Assembly (NCBI RefSeq): GCF_018918185.1
Contig: NZ_JAHLPZ010000003.1
Coordinates: 173,793 to 237,792 of the forward strand
Length of the DNA: 64,000 bases
From: Eubacterium sp. MSJ-21
GTDB taxonomy: Bacteria > Bacillota > Clostridia > Lachnospirales > Lachnospiraceae
Direction: 5' to 3'
The notes under the pieces are model-generated. The model did no database searches. It was not told the DNA's origin and saw only the letters and a list, made by a program, of their open reading frames with translations. The translations under genes and the position numbers were made by a program. Below, piece by piece: positions 28,282 through 37,180 of the stretch (position 1 is the first letter of the stretch; the number at the start of each line of letters is the position of its first letter).

Positions 28282-29217
28282 TTAGATTCCCTCCTTTGCA
28301 AGCTTTGCAAGCTCTGCAAGAGAATCCTCGTACAATCCCTTCAGAATCTCAGCTACCGGCTTGATCTCCTTTACAAGACCGCACACCTGACCAGCCATCA
28401 GGGAACCATTCTTTGTATCGCCATCTAAGACAGCCTTACGGAGAGAACCAAGAGTAAGCTGCTCTAACTCTTCTCTTGGAACGCCCTTGCCTTCCATCTT
28501 CAGATATTCACGCGCCATCTGGTTTTTGATCACACGTACCGGAGCACCACTGGATCTTCCGGTCACCGCTGTACCATTATCCTTCGCCTTGATAACTGCC
28601 TCTTTATAATTGATATGAATCGGGCACTCTTCACTGGCAAGTAATACAGTTCCGATCTGTACGCCGATTGCGCCAAGTGCAAATGCAGCAACCATACCTC
28701 TGCCATCTGCGATACCACCAGCTGCGATAACCGGGATATTGACTGCGTCAACAACCATCGGTACAAGTGTCATTGTTGTCATCTCACCAACATGTCCGCC
28801 ACTCTCGCCGCCTTCCGCGATCAGGGCATCTACACCCATACGCTCCATACGCTTTGCAAGAGCCACACCGCTGACAACCGGAATCACCTTTGTGCCAACC
28901 GCTTTCCAGTCCGCCACATATTTCTCCGGACTTCCGGCTCCGGTTGTGATCACATCTACCTTTTCCTCGACCAGCATCTTCGCGATATTGTCGACATCCG
29001 GATTCATCAGCATCAGATTTACACCGAACGGCTTATCTGTCAAAGCACGGCACTTCTTAATCTCCTCACGGATACGCTCTGCGTCAAATCCACCGGATGC
29101 AATCAGTCCGAGTCCACCGGCATTGCTGACAGCGGCCGCAAACTCGCCAAGTGCGATATTCGCCATTCCACCTTGAATAATCGGATACTTGATTCCAAGG
29201 AATTCATTTAATCTCAT
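28282..29217 (-). CDS. fabK: Enoyl-ACP reductase II FabK (FMN-dependent), 311 aa
   Basis: FabK reduces enoyl-ACP and replaces FabI in many Firmicutes, so it determines triclosan tolerance. The nitronate monooxygenase-like TIM barrel shows YPIIQGGMANIA near the N-terminus, EGGESGGHVG, IAAGGIADGRG and GVQIGTVLL, which bind FMN and phosphate. The ATG at 29215-29217 follows GAGGAGG. A promoter-free position inside the operon and adjacency to fabH/fabD make the assignment firm. Confidence 0.95.
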   Translation of the reverse strand: MRLNEFLGIKYPIIQGGMANIALGEFAAAVSNAGGLGLIASGGFDAERIREEIKKCRALTDKPFGVNLMLMNPDVDNIAKMLVEEKVDVITTGAGSPEKYVADWKAVGTKVIPVVSGVALAKRMERMGVDALIAEGGESGGHVGEMTTMTLVPMVVDAVNIPVIAAGGIADGRGMVAAFALGAIGVQIGTVLLASEECPIHINYKEAVIKAKDNGTAVTGRSSGAPVRVIKNQMAREYLKMEGKGVPREELEQLTLGSLRKAVLDGDTKNGSLMAGQVCGLVKEIKPVAEILKGLYEDSLAELAKLAKEGI

Positions 29218-29311
29218 CTTTATCCTCCTCACACTATGCCCAATTTTCTATTTCATAATTGTGCTACGCATAAGCACAGTACCTTCTATAATTGATCTGA
29301 AACAAATTTTA

Positions 29312-30253
29312 TCAAAATTCCAGATACGCACCGCCCCAGGTAAGACCGCCGCCAAATCCTACGCAGATCATCTTCATGCCCGGCTTGATCATGCCCTTCT
29401 GGTTCATCTCGGAAAGTGCGATTGGAATACTTGCAGAACTTGTATTTCCATACTCATCCAGATTGATATAGAACTTGTCCATGCTCTGTTTACATTTCTT
29501 TGCCACAGACTCAATGATACGCTTATTCGCCTGATGACAGACATACAGATCAATATCATCCGCTGTCACACCAGCCTTATCTAAAAGCTGCATGACGGTC
29601 TTTGGAACTGTGCTGACTGCAAACTTAAATACTTCACTTCCAAGCATGCTGACATGACGAGGCTGTAAATCCTCGTTGCTGCACTCAAGGACAGAATCAT
29701 CCCCCTTTGCGCCAAGAATTCCGAAATACCGGTGTGTATCCGAAAGCTCAACAACGGCAGCACCCGCACCATCTCCAAACAGAATACAAGTACTTCTGTC
29801 ATTCATATCAAGAATCTTGGATAAGGTCTCACTACCGATAACCACGCCATATTTCTTGTCACTCTGAAGCAACATACCTCTTGCAATCTGTACACCATAC
29901 ATAAATCCCGAGCATGCTGCATTGATATCAAAACAAGGAATATCCTGTGGAAGTTCTAATTCCTTTTGCACCATACATGCCATCGAAGGTGTCATATGAT
30001 CCGGACGAATCGTCGCTACAATCACAACACCGATCTCAGACTTGTCAATGCCTGCATCCTCGATTGCCATCTTTGCAGCAGCAATCGCCATATCCTGATT
30101 CTTCTCTTCGGTAATAAAATGTCTTCTGCGAATACCGGTACGGCTGGAGATCCACTCATCATTTGTATCTACAATCTTACTTAAATCATCATTTGTCACT
30201 ACGTGTTCCGGGGCATAATGTCCCATACCTACAATATGTAAGCCTTCTTTCAT
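29312..30253 (-). CDS. fabH: Beta-ketoacyl-ACP synthase III FabH, 313 aa
   Basis: FabH starts fatty acid synthesis by condensing acyl-CoA with malonyl-ACP. The catalytic triad is C114 (NAACSGFMYG), H240 (CHQANKRI) and N270 (EYGNTSSASIPIAL). The ATG at 30251-30253 has GAGG 9 nt upstream. It is followed 94 nt later by fabK, a gap too short to encode acyl carrier protein. Confidence 0.97.
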   Translation of the reverse strand: MKEGLHIVGMGHYAPEHVVTNDDLSKIVDTNDEWISSRTGIRRRHFITEEKNQDMAIAAAKMAIEDAGIDKSEIGVVIVATIRPDHMTPSMACMVQKELELPQDIPCFDINAACSGFMYGVQIARGMLLQSDKKYGVVIGSETLSKILDMNDRSTCILFGDGAGAAVVELSDTHRYFGILGAKGDDSVLECSNEDLQPRHVSMLGSEVFKFAVSTVPKTVMQLLDKAGVTADDIDLYVCHQANKRIIESVAKKCKQSMDKFYINLDEYGNTSSASIPIALSEMNQKGMIKPGMKMICVGFGGGLTWGGAYLEF

Positions 30254-30300
30254 CTCATCTTTCCTCTTACTCTCTGTCACTCTCTTTCTGCAGATTTCTC

Positions 30301-31242
30301 TTAGATTACATGCAGATATTTATTGTCGATCGTTCTGAATTTCTTATAACGATGCTTCGCAACTTCATCCGGGTTCATCTTGATGTATTTGTCAAGCTCT
30401 TTCTTGATTGCACGATCAGTTGCCTTGAATACAACCTTATGATTCAGATGTGCACCGCCGATTGGCTCCGGAATGATATCATCGATTACGCCGAACTCTT
30501 TCAGATCCTGTGCAGTAAGCTTCATCATCTCCGCTGCTTCCTCGCTCCGCGAAGAATCTTTCCACAGAATCGAAGCATAACCTTCCGGGGAAAGAATGGA
30601 ATACACCGCATTTTCAAGCATCAACACACTGTTTGCCACACCGATGGCAAGCGCCCCGCCGGAGCTTCCCTCTCCGGTTACAACTGCGATTACCGGCACC
30701 TTCAGTGCACTCATCTTCGCAAGATTTACTGCAATGGCACTACCCTGTCCATTGTTCTCTGCTTCTAATCCCGGATACGCACCCGGTGTATCGATAAATG
30801 TAATGATCGGTCTGCCAAACTTCTCTGCCTGTTTCATCAGACGCAGTGCCTTGCGGTACCCTTCCGGTCCCGGCATACCGAAATTACATTTCATATTCTC
30901 TGCAAGATCATTTCCCTTACGATGTCCGATGACCGTCACAGGGATTCCATGATAGGTTGCAATACCTCCATAGATACTTGCATCCTCCTTGCCGAGTGCA
31001 TCCCCTTTTTGCTCGAAGAAATCATCAAAGATTGCATCGACATACTCCGTGATCTTCGGACGTTTCTTGTGACGTGCCAGATATACCTTGTCATGGCTGT
31101 TCAGGTTCTTACACATATGTATCAGATCATGACGTTCCCGCTTCAGGACATAAACCTTTGCCTCATCTACCAGATCACTTGACATGATCTCTTCGATTTC
31201 TTTATCGATTTCCGCAATTCTCTCATCTATCTCTTTAATCAT
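30301..31242 (-). CDS. accA: Acetyl-CoA carboxylase carboxyltransferase subunit alpha, 313 aa
   Basis: AccA and AccD form the carboxyltransferase that moves CO2 from biotin to acetyl-CoA. The N-terminal helical segment is followed by the crotonase-fold core with FIDTPGAYPGLEAENNGQG and GEGSSGGALAIGVA. AILWKD-like residues and AAEMMKLTAQDL follow. It starts 3 nt after the accD stop, so the subunits are coupled for stoichiometric translation. Confidence 0.97.
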   Translation of the reverse strand: MIKEIDERIAEIDKEIEEIMSSDLVDEAKVYVLKRERHDLIHMCKNLNSHDKVYLARHKKRPKITEYVDAIFDDFFEQKGDALGKEDASIYGGIATYHGIPVTVIGHRKGNDLAENMKCNFGMPGPEGYRKALRLMKQAEKFGRPIITFIDTPGAYPGLEAENNGQGSAIAVNLAKMSALKVPVIAVVTGEGSSGGALAIGVANSVLMLENAVYSILSPEGYASILWKDSSRSEEAAEMMKLTAQDLKEFGVIDDIIPEPIGGAHLNHKVVFKATDRAIKKELDKYIKMNPDEVAKHRYKKFRTIDNKYLHVI

Positions 31243-31244
31243 GA

Positions 31245-32165
31245 TTATCTTCCTTTCTTCGCATGCAAACGTAAAATATGGGAGATGACTTCCCGCATCT
31301 TATCTCTCGGCACAATCTGATCTACAAATCCATGTGCCATCTGGAACTCCGAACGTTGGAATCCATCCGGAAGCTTCTGACCGATCGTCTGCTCGATTAC
31401 ACGCGGTCCGGCAAATCCAATCAAAGCATCCGGTTCTGCCAGTGTAATATCTCCTAATGTTGCGAAGCTGGCAGTTACGCCACCGGTCGTCGGATGTGTC
31501 AGATAGGAAATATATAACCCACCATGTTCACTGAACTTCTCGATTGCCGCACTCGTCTTCGCCATCTGCATCAGGGATAAAATGCCCTCCTGCATACGGG
31601 CCCCACCACTTGCAGTAAATATAATAAGCGGAAGATGTTTTTTGTCCGCGTATTCCACTGCATTGGTAACCTTCTCACCGACAGCCATACCCATACTTCC
31701 CATCAGAAACTTGCTGCTCATGACAGCGATGACTGCTTCGTTTCCATCAATCTTACCAACGCCGGTATAGACTGCCTCTTCAAGTCCTGTCTTTTCCTGC
31801 AGACGCTCGATTTTCTCCTCATACTCCGGCATGTCTAACGGATTGGAAAATGCCACTTTACAGCGAAGCGGCTTAAACGTGCCCGGATCTACCAACAGCC
31901 GCACACGCTTCTCTGCGGAAACCACATAATGATATCCACATGCAATACATACATTGTAGTTGTCCTTGATCGCAGACTTCTTGAATTCCTGCTTACACTT
32001 TGGACACACCGTTACTTCTTCCTCTGCAGTAACTGCTGTCTGCTCCGGTGCAGCCTCAGCTTCTGTTTTCGATGCTTCTTCTGCTACCTGTGTCTCTGTC
32101 CCAACCGCATTATTTTCCACTGATTCCTCTTTCTTCCGAAATAAATTACTCACCTGAAATTTCAT
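31245..32165 (-). CDS. accD: Acetyl-CoA carboxylase carboxyltransferase subunit beta, 306 aa
   Basis: An N-terminal low-complexity Glu/Ala/Thr-rich stretch (about 12-50) precedes the zinc ribbon with C54, C57, C73 and C76. The carboxyltransferase core follows, with FTASGGARMQEGI and TTGGVTASFATLGD. Such an acidic N-terminal extension is not essential to the fold and is unusual in length. GGAG precedes the ATG. Confidence 0.97.
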   Translation of the reverse strand: MKFQVSNLFRKKEESVENNAVGTETQVAEEASKTEAEAAPEQTAVTAEEEVTVCPKCKQEFKKSAIKDNYNVCIACGYHYVVSAEKRVRLLVDPGTFKPLRCKVAFSNPLDMPEYEEKIERLQEKTGLEEAVYTGVGKIDGNEAVIAVMSSKFLMGSMGMAVGEKVTNAVEYADKKHLPLIIFTASGGARMQEGILSLMQMAKTSAAIEKFSEHGGLYISYLTHPTTGGVTASFATLGDITLAEPDALIGFAGPRVIEQTIGQKLPDGFQRSEFQMAHGFVDQIVPRDKMREVISHILRLHAKKGR

Positions 32166-32219
32166 CTTTCATCTCCACTTTTCTTTATCTTTTTATCTTT
32201 ATTTAACCTCTCGCACACA

Positions 32220-32825
32220 CTATCCGGTGATTCCGACTGCCTCCTTCGCAAGGCGGTCTGCCTCTTCATTTCCTTCCACACCGGAATGCCCCTTTACTTT
32301 TATAAATGTAACACGGATCTTGTCCCGTACCTGCTGCATATACTCATAATACGCAATCGTTCCGGTCTTGTTCCGCTTCCAGCCTCCGGTTGCCCACATC
32401 TCGATCCCAAGATAATCATAATAAATCGCCAAATCTGGTAATCCTTTTTCCACTGCAAGCTTCACTGCCGCCATCGCGCCCAGTATCTCACCTGCTACGT
32501 TACGCATGGATGCCATCTCCGGATCATCACCATGTCCCTGCAGGACATACCGCTTGCCATGATCCATCAGGAATCCACCATATCCATATACCTGTGTGGC
32601 ATTGTTGTAAGAACCATCCACGAACGCATATACCATATTCTCATCGATATGCTTTGATTCTTCCGTCACACTTTCTATGCCCACAAATGTCTCCGCCTCC
32701 TGTCTCGTCGGAAAGCTCTTGTATATTGCTCCCGGAAATCCCTTTATAAGCGGTTCGCAGGCAGACCACGTCTCATATACTCCCGGTCGAACACCTCTTT
32801 TCACAGCATAAAATTTCTTTGCCAT
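32220..32825 (-). CDS. rnhA: Ribonuclease HI with N-terminal viroplasmin-like hybrid-binding domain, 201 aa
   Basis: RNase HI cuts RNA in RNA-DNA hybrids. The N-terminal hybrid-binding domain (about 1-48, FYAVKRGVRPGVYETW) is joined to the RNase H domain carrying the DEDD residues D70, E113, D137 and D190, and VKGHSGVEGNEEADRLA. It lies 55 nt upstream of accD on the same strand, so it may be the first gene of the fab transcript. Confidence 0.93.
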   Translation of the reverse strand: MAKKFYAVKRGVRPGVYETWSACEPLIKGFPGAIYKSFPTRQEAETFVGIESVTEESKHIDENMVYAFVDGSYNNATQVYGYGGFLMDHGKRYVLQGHGDDPEMASMRNVAGEILGAMAAVKLAVEKGLPDLAIYYDYLGIEMWATGGWKRNKTGTIAYYEYMQQVRDKIRVTFIKVKGHSGVEGNEEADRLAKEAVGITG

Positions 32826-32866
32826 TTAATTGCCTTTCTGACCTATCGTTATTCACAGTCTTTTAC

Positions 32867-32872
32867 ATTATA
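32867..32872 (-). promoter_or_regulatory. Likely -10 element for the rnhA-acc-fab transcript
   Basis: TATAAT on the minus strand lies 42 nt before the rnhA start, but the -35 region is poor. The divergent interval 32826-33017 holds no gene. It contains several TGCAC half-sites near 32892-32937 of uncertain meaning. Confidence 0.4.
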
Positions 32873-32943
32873 GTACATTTTCATAATAAATGCACACATT
32901 TTTTACTTTGCACGAAAAAAAATGCACAAATACCATCTTTCCA

Positions 32944-32972
32944 TTGAATCTCGTATTACCGTATGTTAACAT
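32944..32972 (+). promoter_or_regulatory. Promoter for the MATE exporter
   Basis: TTGAAT (32944-32949), 17 nt, then TAACAT (32967-32972). AAGGAG lies just before the 33018 ATG. Confidence 0.5.
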
Positions 32973-33017
32973 ATTTATTTGACTGAAAAATAATCACAAA
33001 GATAAGGAGAACGATTT

Positions 33018-34379
33018 ATGCAATCGAATACAACTGAAATTTTCAGGGATGCCCCGGTTCCAAAAGCCGTGTTAAGTAATGTCATCCCCTCGATCATAAG
33101 CATGATCATGGTTTTGATCTACAATCTCGCTGACACGTTTTTTATCGGACAAACAAAAAATGCACTGATGGTAGCTGCTGTGTCTGTAGCAACGCCTGCT
33201 TTCTTATTATTCATGGCTGTCGGCATGTTGTTTGGTATCGGCGGAACATCCTTTATCTCCCGCATGCTTGGAGAAGGTCAGGAAGCACGTGCCAAGCATG
33301 CCTCTGCCTTCTGCTTCTGGACCGGTCTGGCTGTCGGAATTATATCCATGATCCTGATTGTGATTTTTGCCGAACCTGTCTGTAAAGCAATCGGCGCAAG
33401 TGCAGATACGGTAGAATATGCAACACAATATCTCCGGATCGTCGCCATCGGAATTCCGTTTCTGATCATAAGTAACGCATTCAGCAACATCATCCGTTCC
33501 GAAGGACGGGCAAAAACCGCAATGTCTGGTATGATCATCGGAAATATGGCAAATGTAATCTTAGATCCGGTCATGATCTTGCTTCTCGGCTGGAATGTTG
33601 CCGGTGCCGCGATTGCAACCGTCATCGGAAATATTTTATCCGCGGTCTTTTATGTATCGCATCTTCTGTCAAATAAATCACAATTGTCGATTCGATTACA
33701 GGATTACAAAGCGGGGGACAAAATTGCAAGTTCCGTATTTGCCATCGGTATCCCGGCATCACTGAACAGCGTGCTTATGAGTGTCAGCAATATCTTCATC
33801 AATAATCTGATGGCTCACTATGGAGACATGGCAGTTGCCGGACTCGGTGTCGCCATGAAGGTTAACATGATCGTTGTCATGCTGTTGATCGGACTTGGTA
33901 CCGGAATCCAGCCACTCCTTGGCTACTGCTTCGGTGCCAGAAACCGGAAACGGTATTTTGCCGTATTGAAATTTTCCATTTTACTTGCTTTTATATTAAG
34001 TGCAATCATGACCTGTGTCTGTTACTTTGGTGCTGACGGATTGGTCAGCGCCTTTTTGGAAGATGCAGACGCATACGATTTTGGATTTCGATTTTCCCGT
34101 ATTTACATTCTATCCGGTCCGATCCTTGGACAATTATTTGTATTTATCAACGCAATCCAGTCCACAGGTGCCGCACTCCCTTCCCTGATTTTGTCGATCA
34201 GCCGGCAGGGACTTTTATACTTGCCAATCCTGTTTATCATCAACGCAACGACGGATTCCGCCAGACTGCTTGCATTGGCGCAGCCGGTCACGGATTACCT
34301 TGCAACCGCACTTGCGATTATCCTGTTTGTGATTACGTGCAGGAAATATTTTCCAAAGAGTAAGGCTTCTATACAATAA
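33018..34379 (+). CDS. MATE-family multidrug/metabolite exporter, 453 aa
   Basis: About twelve membrane segments form the duplicated MatE fold of Na+/H+-driven exporters. The opening VLSNVIPSIISMIMVLIYNL and the DTFFIGQ motif (39-45) are characteristic, as are GIGGTSFISRMLGEG (73-87) and GLGTGIQPLLGY in the second half. The gene is monocistronic, with a strong terminator downstream shared with the convergent tubulin-like gene. Substrate cannot be inferred. Confidence 0.93.
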   Translation: MQSNTTEIFRDAPVPKAVLSNVIPSIISMIMVLIYNLADTFFIGQTKNALMVAAVSVATPAFLLFMAVGMLFGIGGTSFISRMLGEGQEARAKHASAFCFWTGLAVGIISMILIVIFAEPVCKAIGASADTVEYATQYLRIVAIGIPFLIISNAFSNIIRSEGRAKTAMSGMIIGNMANVILDPVMILLLGWNVAGAAIATVIGNILSAVFYVSHLLSNKSQLSIRLQDYKAGDKIASSVFAIGIPASLNSVLMSVSNIFINNLMAHYGDMAVAGLGVAMKVNMIVVMLLIGLGTGIQPLLGYCFGARNRKRYFAVLKFSILLAFILSAIMTCVCYFGADGLVSAFLEDADAYDFGFRFSRIYILSGPILGQLFVFINAIQSTGAALPSLILSISRQGLLYLPILFIINATTDSARLLALAQPVTDYLATALAIILFVITCRKYFPKSKASIQ

Positions 34380-34445
34380 CTAAACACAATAGCAAAACAA
34401 CAGGATAATCCATTTACAGACATACAAACCACATACATTTAAGCA

Positions 34446-34487
34446 AAAAGGATGCTGCAATTCCTTACAAATTACAGCATCCTTTTT
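34446..34487 (+). terminator. Bidirectional terminator
   Basis: GGATGCTG (34450-34457) pairs with CAGCATCC (34475-34482); A and T runs flank the stem on both sides. It can end both the MATE gene and the convergent tubulin-like gene. The rest of 34380-34569 holds no gene. Confidence 0.85.
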
Positions 34488-34569
34488 ATTTATCCGAAGA
34501 TCCCTGTTCCCGTTACAGTTTTTGCAAAACGGACTCTTCAATTTCTATATCCATGCATCTATTCTATGT

Positions 34570-37101
34570 CTATGCAACACCCGGGAACTCTGCCTTCATA
34601 TCTTTATTTACTTCATCGATATGTAATCCCAGATAACTGTCCGGAACAACCTCATACGCCTTCCGCATATCGTCGATACAAGCCATCATGGAAAGCGGTA
34701 CTCCGATATACATATCATCCACTGAAATTGCCACATCACCGGTATTCAGAGAGATATTACTGCGTTCCTCCTTATATGGTGGCGCTGTCAGCAGCTTCGT
34801 TACCGCCTCACTGAAGAACGGCATGATTGCCGGAAGGGAAATATATTTGTGATTTGTAATATTTACCTTAAATCCAGGCTTTAAGATACACAGCTTCTTC
34901 TTTGCGGTCTTCTCACTGGCACCTTCGACAAATGCCTTTGCCGCCCGATCCATGATCTCGGCACGCGTCTCATTTGTCGGAGACACAAACATCATATTAA
35001 GCTCAGCCAAAGTCGGGCGCTTATCCGCAAACGCAACCGAGATCATCTTCTCCGGTGCATACATACCGACACCGATCAGAATATTCTTATAGACACGTTC
35101 CATCTCCTGTTTTACAGGTACGATACGTCCATTATCAATATTGGATTCATTGTCCGCGAGCAGCTTAACAATACCCTTGTACAACTCATCCACACGATCC
35201 TGTGTGATATAATCTGACGGCAGGTACTCCTGCTGCTTTGCATCCTTCAATAAGAATCCGGTAATCCGCTTTCCGTTTGCTGCGAGATCCTCCACCGCAT
35301 TCTTTAAGTCCTCATTAAACTGTGCATACAACTCTTCGAGCCGCTCTGCCTTCGCACGGAGAAAACGCACAATATCGCCGAACATATCTTGATCGTTCAT
35401 TCCATCAATCAGCATATTCCGCTGCAGAGTCAGACATTCTTTGACACATGCATCATAATATCCGTTCTCTGTCTCACGCTTTGCCGACGGGAATGTGAAG
35501 AATCGTTTCGCAACGATATCCTTGATTGACTCAATGATACGACTGAACTCTCCGGTTGGCTGGTACTGTTTCATAAGTCTGGAAAGCCGTTCGATATCCG
35601 CAATCATGCCACGGTCTTTCTCACTGCTTCCAATACCGCCACAGCCGATAATATCCATCACCGCATATGGGCCTTTCTTCTGCATAAACCACTCGAGTTC
35701 CGCATTTAACGTATCAAGTACATGATTCTTCAGAGACTTGATCATAATTGGAATACGATCTTTCATGGATGCAAGCTGACGTCCCATATTCTCGCGCAGG
35801 CCATCCTGATTTTTCTTGATCATTTTATAAACCGGTTTCTCAAACTGTCTGATCGGAATAATTCCATTCACCGAAAGCTTGATCTCATCCCCCGGTTGTC
35901 CAGACAGGAAAGCATCAAGTTCACCAAACACCTTCTGTCTTGACTCCTTCGCCTGCGGATCATCCTCTGCAAGCTCATGTAGCTTTTTATACGCCTCAAC
36001 AAAAATCTCATACTCACAGATATTCTCGATCTGCCTGATCGGAATCTTATAATCGGATTCGTTGATAATCTTGTAATAGCCGCGATCTTCCCCATCGAAA
36101 AATACATCACGCAATAGCTTGCCCTTTGCACCATCCTCGCCTTGTCCGACATGTTTCACTGAGGCAAGCTTTGTCAGGAAATATGCTACATCACTATAGA
36201 TAACCCCATCCGGAATATATCCCTGTTCGTCCTTCTTTCCGGATATAAGCAGACAGGCATCAAATATATTCTCACGGATCGTAAGTTTGTGTGTCGTGCT
36301 TTCAAATGTATAGCGTTCGTCTTTGTCCTTACTTGTAAGCCGCATATAATAATCGACTTCTTTCAGTGTTGCATAGCCATTTGCATTCAAATTTGCGAGC
36401 AGATCCGGATTCGATACGATCTCCCGTTTGCTGTAAAGCACATCCGGCATCAGCAGACAGGCTCCGACGCGGACACCATTCCATTTCTTGGAACGGATAT
36501 AAGCCCGGATATTATAGGTAAGATCTGTCAGGATACCACCACTTGTACCGCCAGCGACGCCCGACACGATAATGATATCGAGCTTGCCTGACTTCGAACG
36601 GGTATGTGCCTCCTCAAGCTTATCAAACAGCAGAACACGCATATCCTCATATGCATTGGAAAACATCAATCGTCCAATCTGTCGGTTGCCCTTGGCTCCA
36701 TCCGTATCAATGTTGATCTGTGGGAAGTCCTCACGCATCCAATTCGCAAGATTCGGATGCACCGGATTCTCCTTGATGCCTTTGACCAGAAGATTTTCTA
36801 GATTCGGGCGATAGATACTGATAATCTCCGTTGCATTCAGACCGATACCATCCCGGCTTGCCTCAATCATATTCTCCATCGCCGGGATATCGGAATCCAC
36901 CATCAGATATTGGATGTTATCGTCCGGTGTAATCTCTCCCATCAGCATCCCCTTCATATCGCAGACAACCTGACTACCCATGCCTCCAAGTCCGATCACA
37001 AGCAGATCGCCGTTGTAGCGCTGCTCGTTATCCAGTTTCTCGAAGATACGAATGTCTTTTAACTTTGTAAATTCCTCTTTTTGTGTGTCAATTAAAATCA
37101 T
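34570..37101 (-). CDS. Bacterial tubulin-like (FtsZl/Tubulin_2 type) protein, 843 aa
   Basis: The N-terminal 320 residues look like a tubulin/FtsZ GTPase domain: a P-loop-like VIGLGGMGSQV (36-46, T1 loop), DGAKGNRQIGRLMF (T3-like) and SGVAGGTSGGILTDL (the T4 tubulin signature). Such divergent families have been described in diverse bacteria as Tubulin_2 or FtsZ-like, with suggested membrane-remodelling roles. The remaining 500 residues are mainly helical and unrecognised. GGAGAAGG precedes the ATG. It stands alone between the MATE gene and prfC. I cannot see a T7 catalytic loop, so GTPase activity is uncertain. Confidence 0.8.
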   Translation of the reverse strand: MILIDTQKEEFTKLKDIRIFEKLDNEQRYNGDLLVIGLGGMGSQVVCDMKGMLMGEITPDDNIQYLMVDSDIPAMENMIEASRDGIGLNATEIISIYRPNLENLLVKGIKENPVHPNLANWMREDFPQINIDTDGAKGNRQIGRLMFSNAYEDMRVLLFDKLEEAHTRSKSGKLDIIIVSGVAGGTSGGILTDLTYNIRAYIRSKKWNGVRVGACLLMPDVLYSKREIVSNPDLLANLNANGYATLKEVDYYMRLTSKDKDERYTFESTTHKLTIRENIFDACLLISGKKDEQGYIPDGVIYSDVAYFLTKLASVKHVGQGEDGAKGKLLRDVFFDGEDRGYYKIINESDYKIPIRQIENICEYEIFVEAYKKLHELAEDDPQAKESRQKVFGELDAFLSGQPGDEIKLSVNGIIPIRQFEKPVYKMIKKNQDGLRENMGRQLASMKDRIPIMIKSLKNHVLDTLNAELEWFMQKKGPYAVMDIIGCGGIGSSEKDRGMIADIERLSRLMKQYQPTGEFSRIIESIKDIVAKRFFTFPSAKRETENGYYDACVKECLTLQRNMLIDGMNDQDMFGDIVRFLRAKAERLEELYAQFNEDLKNAVEDLAANGKRITGFLLKDAKQQEYLPSDYITQDRVDELYKGIVKLLADNESNIDNGRIVPVKQEMERVYKNILIGVGMYAPEKMISVAFADKRPTLAELNMMFVSPTNETRAEIMDRAAKAFVEGASEKTAKKKLCILKPGFKVNITNHKYISLPAIMPFFSEAVTKLLTAPPYKEERSNISLNTGDVAISVDDMYIGVPLSMMACIDDMRKAYEVVPDSYLGLHIDEVNKDMKAEFPGVA

Positions 37102-37180
37102 GTTACCTTCTCCTTTTATATCAACGCTTCTCCCAATATTGATACAACTTTAAACCCCGGATTCACAATTCATTGATTCT

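Noticed and set aside
32885..32937. Repeated TGCAC half-sites between rnhA and the MATE gene
   Set aside because: They recall the palindromes at 47798-47861 but do not form TGTGCA-N5-TGCACA, so similarity may be chance.
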